Of a DNA stretch of 64,000 bases, positions 50,520-58,719 are shown piece after piece. The stretch is from the NCBI RefSeq assembly GCF_048263965.1, contig NZ_JBLXDO010000014.1:1-64000 (forward strand), read 5' to 3'. This stretch comes from Ferrimonas sp048263965 (lineage in GTDB: Bacteria; Pseudomonadota; Gammaproteobacteria; Enterobacterales; Shewanellaceae). Position 1 is the stretch's first letter; each line of letters begins with the position of its first letter. Position numbers and translations under genes: made by a program. Under the pieces are notes generated by a model, which saw nothing but the letters and a program-made list of their open reading frames with translations, ran no database searches and had not been told where the DNA came from.

Positions 50520-51140
50520 ATGAAGCCGTTAACCCCAAGACAGAGCCAGGTGCTGGAGCTTATCCGCAGTCACATGCAGGAGACCGGCATGCCCCCCACC
50601 CGGGCCGAGATCGCCAAGAGCTTGGGGTTCCGCAGTGCCAATGCCGCCGAGGAGCACCTCAAGGCCCTGGCCCGCAAGCAGGTTATCGAGATTGTTCCCG
50701 GCACTTCCCGAGGCATCCGTCTGCTGGACAGCGGGCCTGAGCCGGAGCAGTTGGGTCTGCCCCTGATCGGTCAGGTGGCCGCCGGTGAACCCATCCTGGC
50801 TCAACAGCATATCGAACAGCACTGCCAGATGGATCCGGCCATGTTCCACCCCAGCGCCGATTTCCTGCTGCGGGTACGTGGGGACTCCATGGTGGACATT
50901 GGCATCATGGATGGAGACCTGCTGGCGGTACACAGTCAGAAGGACGCCCGCAATGGTCAGGTGGTGGTGGCCAGAGTTGGAGAGGATGTGACGGTAAAGC
51001 GCTTCGAACGTAAGGGTAACGTCGTCTATCTGCACGCAGAAAACCAAGAGTATCAACCCATAGTGGTCGACCTGGAGCAGGAGTACATGTGCATCGAGGG
51101 TCTGGCAGTGGGGGTGATTCGAAATGGAGGATTGCACTGA
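50520..51140 (+). CDS. lexA: LexA repressor
   Basis: The 206-residue repressor has an N-terminal winged HTH (MPPTRAEIAKSLGFRSANAA), the Ala-Gly cleavage site in QVAAGEPI near residue 88, and the self-cleaving Ser123 (GDSMVDIG) and Lys160 (DVTVKRFERKG). It represses SOS genes and is cut on contact with RecA filaments. Two LexA boxes lie before it. Its stop overlaps the sulA-like start by one base, so both respond to DNA damage. Confidence 0.98.
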   Translation: MKPLTPRQSQVLELIRSHMQETGMPPTRAEIAKSLGFRSANAAEEHLKALARKQVIEIVPGTSRGIRLLDSGPEPEQLGLPLIGQVAAGEPILAQQHIEQHCQMDPAMFHPSADFLLRVRGDSMVDIGIMDGDLLAVHSQKDARNGQVVVARVGEDVTVKRFERKGNVVYLHAENQEYQPIVVDLEQEYMCIEGLAVGVIRNGGLH

Positions 51141-51589
51141 TGAAAAGCCGCCAGGCAACACAATACCGTCACCCCGGCCTGTGGCAGGGAAACTGGAATC
51201 ATGGTGCCAGCCTCAACAAGCTGGAAGATGGCATCGAGACCCTGACCCGTCTCGCCCCTGAACTGGCCGAACTCAGCCGCAAAGAGCGCTGGTTGGTGCT
51301 GGTTAACCCGCCCGCCTTCGGCTGGAAAGGGATCCTTCGGGAGGCCGGCGTGGCCATGGATCGCATCCTGCTGGTGCGCTGCCAGGACGAGGTGGAGGGT
51401 CAGTGGGCCGTAGAGCAGGCCCTGAGCGGCCGCACCTGTTCGGCGGTGCTGGCCTGGTTGCCTACCATCGCCGCCCGTGATTGGCGCCGCCTGGAGCTGG
51501 CCAGTCGCCGGGCCGATTGCTGTGGCTATCTGTTCCAGCCTCAGCGCCACCCCATGACTCCTGCCCTGGTCAGCAACTGGATCCACTGA
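51140..51589 (+). CDS. sulA: SulA-like cell division inhibitor
   Basis: The 149-residue protein resembles SulA/ImuA: HGASLNKLEDGIETLTRL, ERWLVLVNPPAF, GILREAGVAMDRILLVRCQD and a late LELASRRADCCGYLFQPQRH, the SulA core. SulA blocks FtsZ assembly during SOS. It is translationally joined to lexA (shared A of TGATG), an arrangement also found in Shewanella and Pseudomonas-like genomes. A terminator follows. Confidence 0.88.
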   Translation: MKSRQATQYRHPGLWQGNWNHGASLNKLEDGIETLTRLAPELAELSRKERWLVLVNPPAFGWKGILREAGVAMDRILLVRCQDEVEGQWAVEQALSGRTCSAVLAWLPTIAARDWRRLELASRRADCCGYLFQPQRHPMTPALVSNWIH

Positions 51590-51592
51590 TTT

Positions 51593-51642
51593 TCGGGAAA
51601 AAGGGGGGCTTTAGGCGGTATTTAGCCCCAATCCCGATTTTT
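51593..51642 (+). terminator. Probable terminator after lexA-sulA
   Basis: An outer stem (TCGGGA 51593-51598 with TCCCGA 51632-51637) and an inner stem (GGGGCT 51605-51610 with AGCCCC 51624-51629) lead into TTTTTG. Confidence 0.65.
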
Positions 51643-51772
51643 GAATCTAATTCGCTCCCTTCCTGCGATAATTCGCTCATTCTTTCATCTGCTTAGACTT
51701 ATATTCCGATCAGGCCTGCATATAAGGTATTTCCTCTGTTTTGCCCTTCCATTGTTTCATTGAGTGCTATTC

Positions 51773-51786
51773 TTGATCTTGATCAA
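51773..51786. promoter_or_regulatory. Perfect FNR/EtrA-type site upstream of coxB
   Basis: TTGATCTTGATCAA is an exact match to the TTGAT-N4-ATCAA consensus of FNR-family regulators, about 190 bases before the coxB start in the 387-base gap behind sulA. It suggests oxygen control of the cytochrome c oxidase operon; a Crp-type regulator could use similar sites, but the match is exact for FNR. Direction of control depends on its distance from the start site, which is not known. Confidence 0.72.
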
Positions 51787-51815
51787 ATGAGTTTGTCTCA
51801 TTAGGTTAGGAAAAG

Positions 51816-51835
51816 ACACGATCGCAGAATCGTGT
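51816..51835 (+). promoter_or_regulatory. 7-bp hairpin in the coxB leader region
   Basis: ACACGAT (51816-51822) and ATCGTGT (51829-51835) flank a 6-base loop between the FNR-type site and coxB. It may be an operator or a leader RNA hairpin; the role is unknown. Confidence 0.35.
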
Positions 51836-51976
51836 GCGGCGGAGTGACTCCGGATTAAGCGGTTCCGCGGTATGCCCAAACCTATTGAGGGGGAGGGGAG
51901 CTTCATAGGGCTGTGAATTACTGTGCTGGCTCTCTTCTGGATATTGCAGGTTGCAATACACAGAGGAGCAGTATTT

Positions 51977-53104
51977 GTGAGACGTTACTTTTCGTTGGTG
52001 ATCGGCCTGGTGCTGATGCCAACCCTGGCGCTGGCCACGGAATCAGACTACAACCTGACACCCGGGGTGACCGCCATCAGCGAGCAGGTCTATGGCCTGC
52101 ATATGACCATCTTCTACATCTGCTGTGCCATTGCGGCAGTGGTGTTCGGCATCATGCTCTACTCGCTGATCCGTCACCGCAAGTCCAAGGGTGCAGTGCC
52201 CGCCAATTTCCATGAGAGCACCAAGGTTGAGGTGCTGTGGACGGTGATCCCTTTCATCATCCTGATCGTCATGGCGGTCCCGGCCACCAAGACCCTGGTG
52301 GCGATGGAGGATCCCAGTGCGTCGGATCTCACCATCCAGGTGACCGGTTCCCAATGGAAATGGCACTACAAATACTTCGACAAGGGCGTGGAGTTTTTCA
52401 GCCTGATGTCCACTCCTCAGGAGCAGATTAAGAACGCCGAAGCCAAGGGGGAAAACTACCTGCTCGAGGTGGACAAGCCCCTGGTGATCCCCGCCAACCG
52501 CAAGGTTCGGTTCCTGATGACCTCCGACGATGTGATCCACTCCTGGTGGGTGCCCGCCTTCGCGGTGAAGAAAGACGCCAACCCGGGCTTCATCAACGAG
52601 GCCTGGACCAAGGTGGACAAGCCCGGCACCTATCGTGGTCAGTGTGCCGAACTCTGCGGCAAGGACCATGGCTTCATGCCGGTGGTGGTGGAGGTGTTGC
52701 CTGAGGCGGAGTTCGACATCTGGCTGGCGGAGCAGCAGGACTCGGCCGCAGCGGCCGCCCAGGCGGAGACCGCGGCCCTGACCGAGACCCTGACCATGGA
52801 GGAGTCCATGGTCCTGGGGGAGCAGGTCTACCTCTCCCGCTGCGCCGCCTGCCACATGCCTAATGGCGCCGGACTTCAGGGGGTGTTCCCGGCATTGAAG
52901 GACAGCCCCATCGCCCTGGGCGATCCCAAACCCCACATCGACATCGTGGTGCACGGTAAACCGGGCACCGCCATGCAGGCGTTCGCGGCGCAGCTGACCA
53001 ATAAGGAGCTGGCGGCGGTGGTGACCTATGAGAGAAACGCCTGGGGCAACAACGTAGGCGACGTGATTCAGGCGGCGGATGTGGCTGCCTCCAAGGGACA
53101 GTGA
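51977..53104 (+). CDS. coxB: Cytochrome c oxidase subunit II with fused cytochrome c domain
   Basis: The 375-residue protein has a signal peptide, two membrane helices (about residues 40-60 and 85-105), the CuA domain (DVIHSWWVPAF; CAELCGKDHGFMPVVVEV with the Cx3C and His/Met ligands), and a C-terminal haem motif CAACHMPNGAG, so it is the caa3-like fused form. It takes electrons from cytochrome c for oxygen reduction. The start is GTG at 51977 after GAGGAGCAG. It is first in the coxB-ctaD-ctaG-ctaE block. Confidence 0.93.
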   Translation: MRRYFSLVIGLVLMPTLALATESDYNLTPGVTAISEQVYGLHMTIFYICCAIAAVVFGIMLYSLIRHRKSKGAVPANFHESTKVEVLWTVIPFIILIVMAVPATKTLVAMEDPSASDLTIQVTGSQWKWHYKYFDKGVEFFSLMSTPQEQIKNAEAKGENYLLEVDKPLVIPANRKVRFLMTSDDVIHSWWVPAFAVKKDANPGFINEAWTKVDKPGTYRGQCAELCGKDHGFMPVVVEVLPEAEFDIWLAEQQDSAAAAAQAETAALTETLTMEESMVLGEQVYLSRCAACHMPNGAGLQGVFPALKDSPIALGDPKPHIDIVVHGKPGTAMQAFAAQLTNKELAAVVTYERNAWGNNVGDVIQAADVAASKGQ

Positions 53105-53114
53105 GGGCAGGCCA

Positions 53115-54728
53115 ATGACTTTAGCAACGCGAGAGAATCAGGCCGACGTCGGCCACATCGAGACCCCTGAACAGGAGCACCATCATGCCCCCCGCCGGGG
53201 ACTGAAGCGCTGGTTGCTCACCACCAATCACAAGGAGATCGGTACCCTCTATCTGTGGTTCAGCTTCACCATGTTCCTGGTGGGCGGGGCCATGGCCATG
53301 GTGATCCGGGCGGAGTTGTTTCAGCCTGGTCTGCAACTGGTGGAGCCCAATTTCTTTAACCAGATGACCACGGTACATGGCCTGGTGATGGTGTTCGGGG
53401 CGGTGATGCCCGCTTTCACCGGTCTGGCCAACTGGATGATCCCCATGATGATTGGGGCGCCGGACATGGCCCTGCCCAGGCTGAATAACTGGAGCTTCTG
53501 GATCCTGCCCTTCGCCTTCGCCATGCTGCTGGGCAGCCTGTTTATGGAGGGGGGCGGCCCCGCCTTCGGCTGGACCTTCTATGCACCGCTGTCCACCACC
53601 TTCAGCGGCGATTCCACCGCCCTGTTTGTGTTCTCGGTACACATCATGGGGATCAGCTCCATCATGGGGGCGATCAACGTCATCGTCACCATAGTCAATC
53701 TGCGGGCACCGGGGATGACCTACATGAAGATGCCCCTGTTCGTCTGGACCTGGCTGATCACCGCCTTTTTGCTGATCGCGGTGATGCCGGTGCTGGCAGG
53801 CGCGGTGACCATGGTGCTGACCGACAAGTACTTCGGTACCAGCTTCTTCGACGCGGCCGGCGGCGGGGATCCTGTGCTGTTTCAGCACATCTTCTGGTTC
53901 TTCGGTCACCCCGAGGTGTACATCATGATCCTGCCGGCCTTCGGCATCATCTCCGCCATCGTGCCTGCCTTCAGCCGTAAGCGGCTGTTTGGCTATGCCT
54001 CCATGGTGTACGCCACCGCCTCCATCGCCCTGCTCTCCTTCATCGTCTGGGCGCACCATATGTTCACCACCGGGATGCCGGTGGCGGCGGAGCTGTTCTT
54101 CATGTACTGCACCATGCTGATCTCGGTGCCCACAGGGGTGAAGGTGTTCAACTGGGTGGCCACCATGTGGCGAGGGGCCATCAGCTTTGAAGCGCCGATG
54201 ATGTTTGCCCTGGCCTTCATCGTGTTGTTCACCATTGGCGGCCTGTCGGGGCTGATGCTGGCGATCACCCCGGTGGACTTCCAATACCACGACACCTACT
54301 TCGTGGTGGCCCATTTCCACTATGTACTGGTCAGTGGCGCGGTGTTCTCCATCATGGCGGCGGCCTACTACTGGCTGCCCAAGTGGACCGGCCATATGTA
54401 CAGCGAAACCCTGGCCAAGTGGCACTTCTGGTGCTCCATCATCTCGGTCAACCTGCTGTTCTTCCCCATGCACTTCCTGGGGCTGGCCGGGATGCCGAGA
54501 CGGATTCCCGATTACGCCCTGCAGTTTGCCGACATCAATAAGATTGTTTCCATCGGCGGCTTTGCCTTTGGCCTGTCACAGCTGATCTTCCTGGCCCTGG
54601 TGATCAAGTGCATTCGTGGCGGCGAGAAGGCCCCGGCCAAACCCTGGGACGGCGCCGAAGGACTGGAGTGGAGCGTGGCGTCGCCGGCGCCGCTGCACAC
54701 CTTCGATACCCCGCCCGAGGTGAAGTGA
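53115..54728 (+). CDS. ctaD: Cytochrome c oxidase subunit I
   Basis: The 537-residue protein has the A-type signatures: TTNHKEIGTLYLWF, TVHGLVMVFGAVMP, FGHPEVYIMILPAFG (CuB His and proton-channel Glu, near residue 263), and HHMFTTGMPV. It binds haem a and the haem a3-CuB centre and reduces O2 to water while pumping protons. The start ATG at 53115 is 10 bases past coxB. Its stop shares bases with ctaG at TGATG. Confidence 0.98.
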   Translation: MTLATRENQADVGHIETPEQEHHHAPRRGLKRWLLTTNHKEIGTLYLWFSFTMFLVGGAMAMVIRAELFQPGLQLVEPNFFNQMTTVHGLVMVFGAVMPAFTGLANWMIPMMIGAPDMALPRLNNWSFWILPFAFAMLLGSLFMEGGGPAFGWTFYAPLSTTFSGDSTALFVFSVHIMGISSIMGAINVIVTIVNLRAPGMTYMKMPLFVWTWLITAFLLIAVMPVLAGAVTMVLTDKYFGTSFFDAAGGGDPVLFQHIFWFFGHPEVYIMILPAFGIISAIVPAFSRKRLFGYASMVYATASIALLSFIVWAHHMFTTGMPVAAELFFMYCTMLISVPTGVKVFNWVATMWRGAISFEAPMMFALAFIVLFTIGGLSGLMLAITPVDFQYHDTYFVVAHFHYVLVSGAVFSIMAAAYYWLPKWTGHMYSETLAKWHFWCSIISVNLLFFPMHFLGLAGMPRRIPDYALQFADINKIVSIGGFAFGLSQLIFLALVIKCIRGGEKAPAKPWDGAEGLEWSVASPAPLHTFDTPPEVK

Positions 54729-55276
54729 TGGCTGGCCGAGACGCGAACCGTGCCCTGGTGACCCGGTTGCTGCTGGTCACCCTGGGGATGTTCGGCTTCG
54801 GTTTTGCCCTGGTGCCCCTCTATGACGTGTTCTGCGAGGTGACCGGCATCAATGGCAAAACCGGCGGCCCGGCCACGGCCCAGGTGTCGCCGGTCAACCG
54901 TGATCGCCTGGTGACCGTGGAGTTTGTCACCTCGGTCCACAGCGCCATGCCCTGGGAGTTTGAGCCGGAGGTCAACCGCATTCAGGTGCACCCGGGGGAG
55001 ACCAAGCAGGTGGCCTTCCTGGCGCGGAACCTGTCCGGCGACGAGATCATCGGTCAGGCGATCCCGTCGGTGAGCCCGGGCCAGGGAGCACTCTACTTCT
55101 CCAAGATCGAGTGCTTCTGCTTCAATCACCAACCCCTGGGCGCGGGCGAGCAGACCAAGATGCCGCTGCTGTTCTACCTGGATCCGGCCTTGCCGGAGGA
55201 GATTCAGACCCTGACCCTGTCATACACCCTCTACAACGTCACCGATAAGGTGCAAGAGCGTGGCAAAGGAGTGTAA
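54728..55276 (+). CDS. ctaG: Cytochrome c oxidase assembly protein CtaG (Cox11)
   Basis: The 182-residue protein has one N-terminal membrane helix (LLLVTLGMFGFGFALVPLYD, then VFCEVTG) and a soluble domain with the copper motif IECFCFNHQPL. It gives copper to the CuB site of CtaD. It overlaps ctaD at its start and is followed 4 bases later by ctaE. Confidence 0.95.
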   Translation: MAGRDANRALVTRLLLVTLGMFGFGFALVPLYDVFCEVTGINGKTGGPATAQVSPVNRDRLVTVEFVTSVHSAMPWEFEPEVNRIQVHPGETKQVAFLARNLSGDEIIGQAIPSVSPGQGALYFSKIECFCFNHQPLGAGEQTKMPLLFYLDPALPEEIQTLTLSYTLYNVTDKVQERGKGV

Positions 55277-55280
55277 TCCG

Positions 55281-56153
55281 ATGAAGCACGAAAAGTACTA
55301 TGTACCTGAACAGAGCTACTGGCCCATTGTGGGCGCGGTGGGGCTGTTTCTCATTGCCCTGGGGGCCGGCAACTATGTCGGGGGCCTGAAATCCGGAGAC
55401 ACCGGCATCTTTGGTTATGTGCTGCTCTCCGGCATTGCCGTGATTGTGGTGATGGTGGTGGGCTGGTTCCGCAACGTCATCGATGAGTCCATGGCCGGCC
55501 TCTACTCCAAGCAGATGGACCGCTCATTCCGACAGGGGATGTCCTGGTTCATCTTCTCCGAGGTGATGTTCTTTGCCGCCTTCTTCGGTGCCCTGTTCTA
55601 CGCCCGGATGATCGCCGTGCCCTGGCTGGGAGGCGAGGGCAACAACGCCATGACCAATGAGGTGCTCTGGCCGGGATTTGAGGCGATATGGCCCCTGGAG
55701 ACCACCCCGTCCGGGCAGACCACACAAGCCATGGGCTGGCAGGGACTGCCGCTGTACAACACCCTGATCCTGCTGACCTCCTCCATCACTCTGCACTTTG
55801 CCCATCTGGGGCTGGAACAGAACCGGCGCAAGGCGCTCACCCTGTGGCTGGGGGGAACCATTTTGCTGGGGCTGGCGTTTCTGGTGTTGCAGGCGGAGGA
55901 GTATGTGCACGCCTATCAGGAGATGAACCTGACCCTGAGCTCCGGGGTGTACGGCAACACCTTCTTCCTGCTGACCGGGTTCCACGGACTGCACGTGACC
56001 CTGGGGACCATCATGTTGCTGGTGATGTTCTTCCGGGTGGTCAAAGGCCACTTTACCCCGGAAAACCACTTTGGGTTCCAGGCCACCAGCTGGTACTGGC
56101 ACTTTGTGGACGTGGTGTGGCTGATGCTGTTCGTGTTTGTCTACATCCTGTAA
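55281..56153 (+). CDS. ctaE: Cytochrome c oxidase subunit III
   Basis: The 290-residue protein has seven membrane helices, with YYVPEQSYWPIVGAVGLF, SWFIFSEVMFFAAFFGALFY, GFHGLHVTLGTIMLLVMF and YWHFVDVVWLMLFVFVYI, typical of subunit III. It stabilises subunit I and proton uptake. It ends the core block; a small gene on the other strand lies directly behind it. Confidence 0.97.
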   Translation: MKHEKYYVPEQSYWPIVGAVGLFLIALGAGNYVGGLKSGDTGIFGYVLLSGIAVIVVMVVGWFRNVIDESMAGLYSKQMDRSFRQGMSWFIFSEVMFFAAFFGALFYARMIAVPWLGGEGNNAMTNEVLWPGFEAIWPLETTPSGQTTQAMGWQGLPLYNTLILLTSSITLHFAHLGLEQNRRKALTLWLGGTILLGLAFLVLQAEEYVHAYQEMNLTLSSGVYGNTFFLLTGFHGLHVTLGTIMLLVMFFRVVKGHFTPENHFGFQATSWYWHFVDVVWLMLFVFVYIL

Positions 56154-56166
56154 ACGCAGTCGGAGA

Positions 56167-56382
56167 TCAGTAGGGGCGGGGGTTGGGTGCGATCCAGCCC
56201 CCCATCATCGCCAGGATCAGCAGGATGATGACAAAGGCGGAGAGAGCCACCCGCCGCCCCAGAAAGTGGCTCATGGATTTAGGGGCGTCCTTGCTCCTGA
56301 GCATCATCACCAGGGCCCGACCCAGATTGAAGATGATGAACAGCAGCAGGGCAACGATCAGCAGTTTGATGGCGAGTTCCAT
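56167..56382 (-). CDS. DUF2909 (twin transmembrane) small protein
   Basis: The 71-residue product has two membrane helices (LAIKLLIVALLLFIIFNLGR and VALSAFVIILLILAMMGGWI) and matches the DUF2909 layout with KxxPKSMxHFLGRRVALS between. The function is unknown, but the family is found next to cytochrome oxidase genes. ATG at 56380-56382. It is set on the opposite strand inside the oxidase locus, between ctaE and surf1. Confidence 0.8.
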   Translation of the reverse strand: MELAIKLLIVALLLFIIFNLGRALVMMLRSKDAPKSMSHFLGRRVALSAFVIILLILAMMGGWIAPNPRPY

Positions 56383-56422
56383 GGCAGTGTCCCGTGGTAA
56401 CCGCCCCAGGTGATGGAAGCGG

Positions 56423-57142
56423 ATGATAAAGAAGATCCTTGTTCCTCTGATTACTTTGCTGACATTTTGCGCACTGGTCAAGCTGGGCTGGTGGCAACTG
56501 CAGCGGGCGGAGGAGAAGCGGGATCTGCTGGCTCAGATGGTCCAGAACGGCCGGGTGGAGCTGCATTGGGCGCAGCTCAGTGACGAGCCTGCCCTGACCG
56601 GGCGACCGATGACCATCAGCGGCACCCCCCGGACCGAGCACAGTCTGCTGCTGGATAATCGCACCTTGTCAGGTCGGGTGGGCTATCAATGGCTGCTGCC
56701 CCTGGAAGTGGCCTCGGGGGAGCCCTGGTTGCTGCTGGACATGGGGTTTGTGCCATCGGGACAGGACAGAGCCATACTGCCACAGCTGCCTGCCGTGCCG
56801 CAGCAGTTGCTGCTCAAGGGGCGGCTCTATCGCCCGGGGCACAACCCCCTGGCAAACCGGCTGCTGCCGGAGGAGGGGCAGGTTACCCGAATCCAGGCGG
56901 TGAACTTTCAGGAACTGACCGCCTGGCTGGAGCGACCGCTGCACCCCTGGCTGTTGTTCGTGGATCAGCCTGCCGACCTGGGTTTTGAGCGTCACTGGCG
57001 GCCAGTGACCCTGTCACCGGAGCGGCATCACGGTTACGCCATGCAGTGGTTTGGCCTGGCGTTGGCCTGGGTGGTGGTGGTGGCCCTGGTGTGGCGGCGC
57101 CCAACAAGACGTGTTCAGGAGCCTGAATCCATTGAGTCCTGA
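56423..57142 (+). CDS. SURF1-family oxidase assembly protein
   Basis: The 239-residue protein has two flanking membrane helices (ILVPLITLLTFCALVKLGWW near the start and AMQWFGLALAWVVVVALVWR near the end) and the SURF1 pattern: LGWWQLQRAEEKRDLLAQM, SGRVGYQWLLPLEVASGEPW and YAMQWFGLA. SURF1 helps haem a reach subunit I. The start, 40 bases from the divergent DUF2909 gene, suggests a promoter within that gene or read-through from ctaE. Confidence 0.92.
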   Translation: MIKKILVPLITLLTFCALVKLGWWQLQRAEEKRDLLAQMVQNGRVELHWAQLSDEPALTGRPMTISGTPRTEHSLLLDNRTLSGRVGYQWLLPLEVASGEPWLLLDMGFVPSGQDRAILPQLPAVPQQLLLKGRLYRPGHNPLANRLLPEEGQVTRIQAVNFQELTAWLERPLHPWLLFVDQPADLGFERHWRPVTLSPERHHGYAMQWFGLALAWVVVVALVWRRPTRRVQEPESIES

Positions 57143-57190
57143 ACTTAATCTGCCCTCAACCGACGATGGGCGATCACGAGAGGAGAGCCT

Positions 57191-57724
57191 ATGAACTCCC
57201 GAGCACCATTGATTCTATTGTTATTCGCCTTTGTGGTTCCGGTTGCGGCTGCCTATCTGGTGCTCAACCAGGGATGGTATCAGGGGGGCAGTACCAACAA
57301 GGGGACCCTGCTGACCAGTCTTGACTACCGGTCCATGGCTCAGCCAAACCCGGTGGAGCGTCATTGGCAACTGCTTACCCTGGTTCCCGCCCGATGCGAT
57401 GCCCAATGTGAAGACCGACTGACGGCGCTGCAACAGATCCATGTGGCCCTGGGGCGGGAGAAGACCCGGGTGGTGCCCGTGCTCTATCTGCAGCAGGGCC
57501 AGAGTGAGGCCACCCGCCTGCTCAGCGAGCGAGGCTTTACCACGGCCAAAGCCAACGATCAGATCAGTCAGTTGCTCCAACGTTATCCCCTGGTGATTGT
57601 CGACCCTATGGGGCAGTGGGTCATGGGCTATGAGCCCGCCGAGGGCCGTGATCAGCAGATTGCCCAGGGCAAGGCGTTGCTGACGGACCTGCGCAAGATG
57701 CTCAAGCTGTCCCGCATCGGATAG
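57191..57724 (+). CDS. Membrane-anchored protein with Cx3C motif in the oxidase locus
   Basis: The 177-residue product has an N-terminal membrane helix (LILLLFAFVVPVAAAYLVLN) and a thioredoxin-like periplasmic domain with ARCDAQCEDRLTALQQIHVA; the CxxxC resembles the copper site of Sco proteins. The C-terminal WVMGYEPAEG region fits a Sco/SCO1-like fold weakly. It may help deliver copper or reduce cysteines of subunit II. It lies 48 bases after surf1 and 8 before ctaA. The role is inferred. Confidence 0.65.
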   Translation: MNSRAPLILLLFAFVVPVAAAYLVLNQGWYQGGSTNKGTLLTSLDYRSMAQPNPVERHWQLLTLVPARCDAQCEDRLTALQQIHVALGREKTRVVPVLYLQQGQSEATRLLSERGFTTAKANDQISQLLQRYPLVIVDPMGQWVMGYEPAEGRDQQIAQGKALLTDLRKMLKLSRIG

Positions 57725-57732
57725 GAGGCAGG

Positions 57733-58719
57733 ATGAATCGATTGATACTGGCCACCGCCGCCCTCGCTTTTACCGTGATTCTGGTGGGGGCCTTTACCCG
57801 CCTCACCGATGCCGGCCTGGGGTGCCCGGATTGGCCCGGATGCTATGGCTTCCTGACGCCCACGGCGGCTCAGGCCAATGCGGATCTGGCGCTGAGCCGC
57901 TATCCGGACAGGCCATTGGAGGTGGCCAAGGCGTGGGCTGAGATGGGCCACCGGTACGTGGCCTCCCTGCTCGGCCTGCTGATTCTGGTGATTGCGGTCA
58001 AGTGTTGGCGCACCCCTCAGCGGGGACACGGCCTGGCCCTGGCGGCCCTGGTGCTGTTTCAGGGGGCTCTGGGAATGTGGACCGTCACCCTCAATCTGAT
58101 GCCGGCGGTGGTGATGGGCCACCTGCTCGGTGGCTTGACGCTGCTTTGTTTGCTGATTCTGCTGTGGCTCAGGCGCCGGCCCCATCTGCCGGCGGCCTTG
58201 CCCGCCCTGGCGATGCCTGCGGCCCTGGCACTGGTGGCGCTGGTGGTGCAGATCGCCCTTGGGGGGTGGACCTCTGCCAACTACGCGGCGGTGGTGTGCA
58301 CCACTCTGCCGGTGTGTGAAGGGAGTTGGTGGCAGAACCTGGATTTCATTTCTGCGTTTCGCCTGATTCAGCCCCGGGCCGACAGCTATGAGTTCGGCAC
58401 CCTGGATTATTCGGCACGAATGACCATCCATGTGACCCACAGGTTGTGGGCGGTGGTAACGGCAGTCCTGCTGCTCTATCTGGCCTGGCAGCTGATGCGT
58501 CGGCCTCTGTGGCGTCCCCTGGGCCTGGCCATCGCCCTGATGACCCTGCTGCAGGTTGGGCTGGGTCTTGCCAATGTGCTGTTTCAGTTGCCTCTGGCGG
58601 TGGCGGTGGCGCACAACGGTGGCGGCGCCCTGTTGGCGATGCTGCTGGTCAGTACCAATTATCTGCTGCGGGCCCGGGCCCCCAGTTCAAGCCCTGTGGG
58701 GGAGGAGGTGCCATGCTGA
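57733..58719 (+). CDS. ctaA: Haem A synthase
   Basis: The 328-residue COX15/CtaA protein has eight membrane helices, the start TRLTDAGLGCPDWPGCYGF (conserved Cys pair), MGHRYVASLLGLLILVIA with a haem His, VHVTHRLWAVVT-type His later, and VCTTLPVCEG. It oxidises the C8 methyl of haem O to haem A. Its end overlaps ctaB by 7 bases. Confidence 0.95.
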   Translation: MNRLILATAALAFTVILVGAFTRLTDAGLGCPDWPGCYGFLTPTAAQANADLALSRYPDRPLEVAKAWAEMGHRYVASLLGLLILVIAVKCWRTPQRGHGLALAALVLFQGALGMWTVTLNLMPAVVMGHLLGGLTLLCLLILLWLRRRPHLPAALPALAMPAALALVALVVQIALGGWTSANYAAVVCTTLPVCEGSWWQNLDFISAFRLIQPRADSYEFGTLDYSARMTIHVTHRLWAVVTAVLLLYLAWQLMRRPLWRPLGLAIALMTLLQVGLGLANVLFQLPLAVAVAHNGGGALLAMLLVSTNYLLRARAPSSSPVGEEVPC

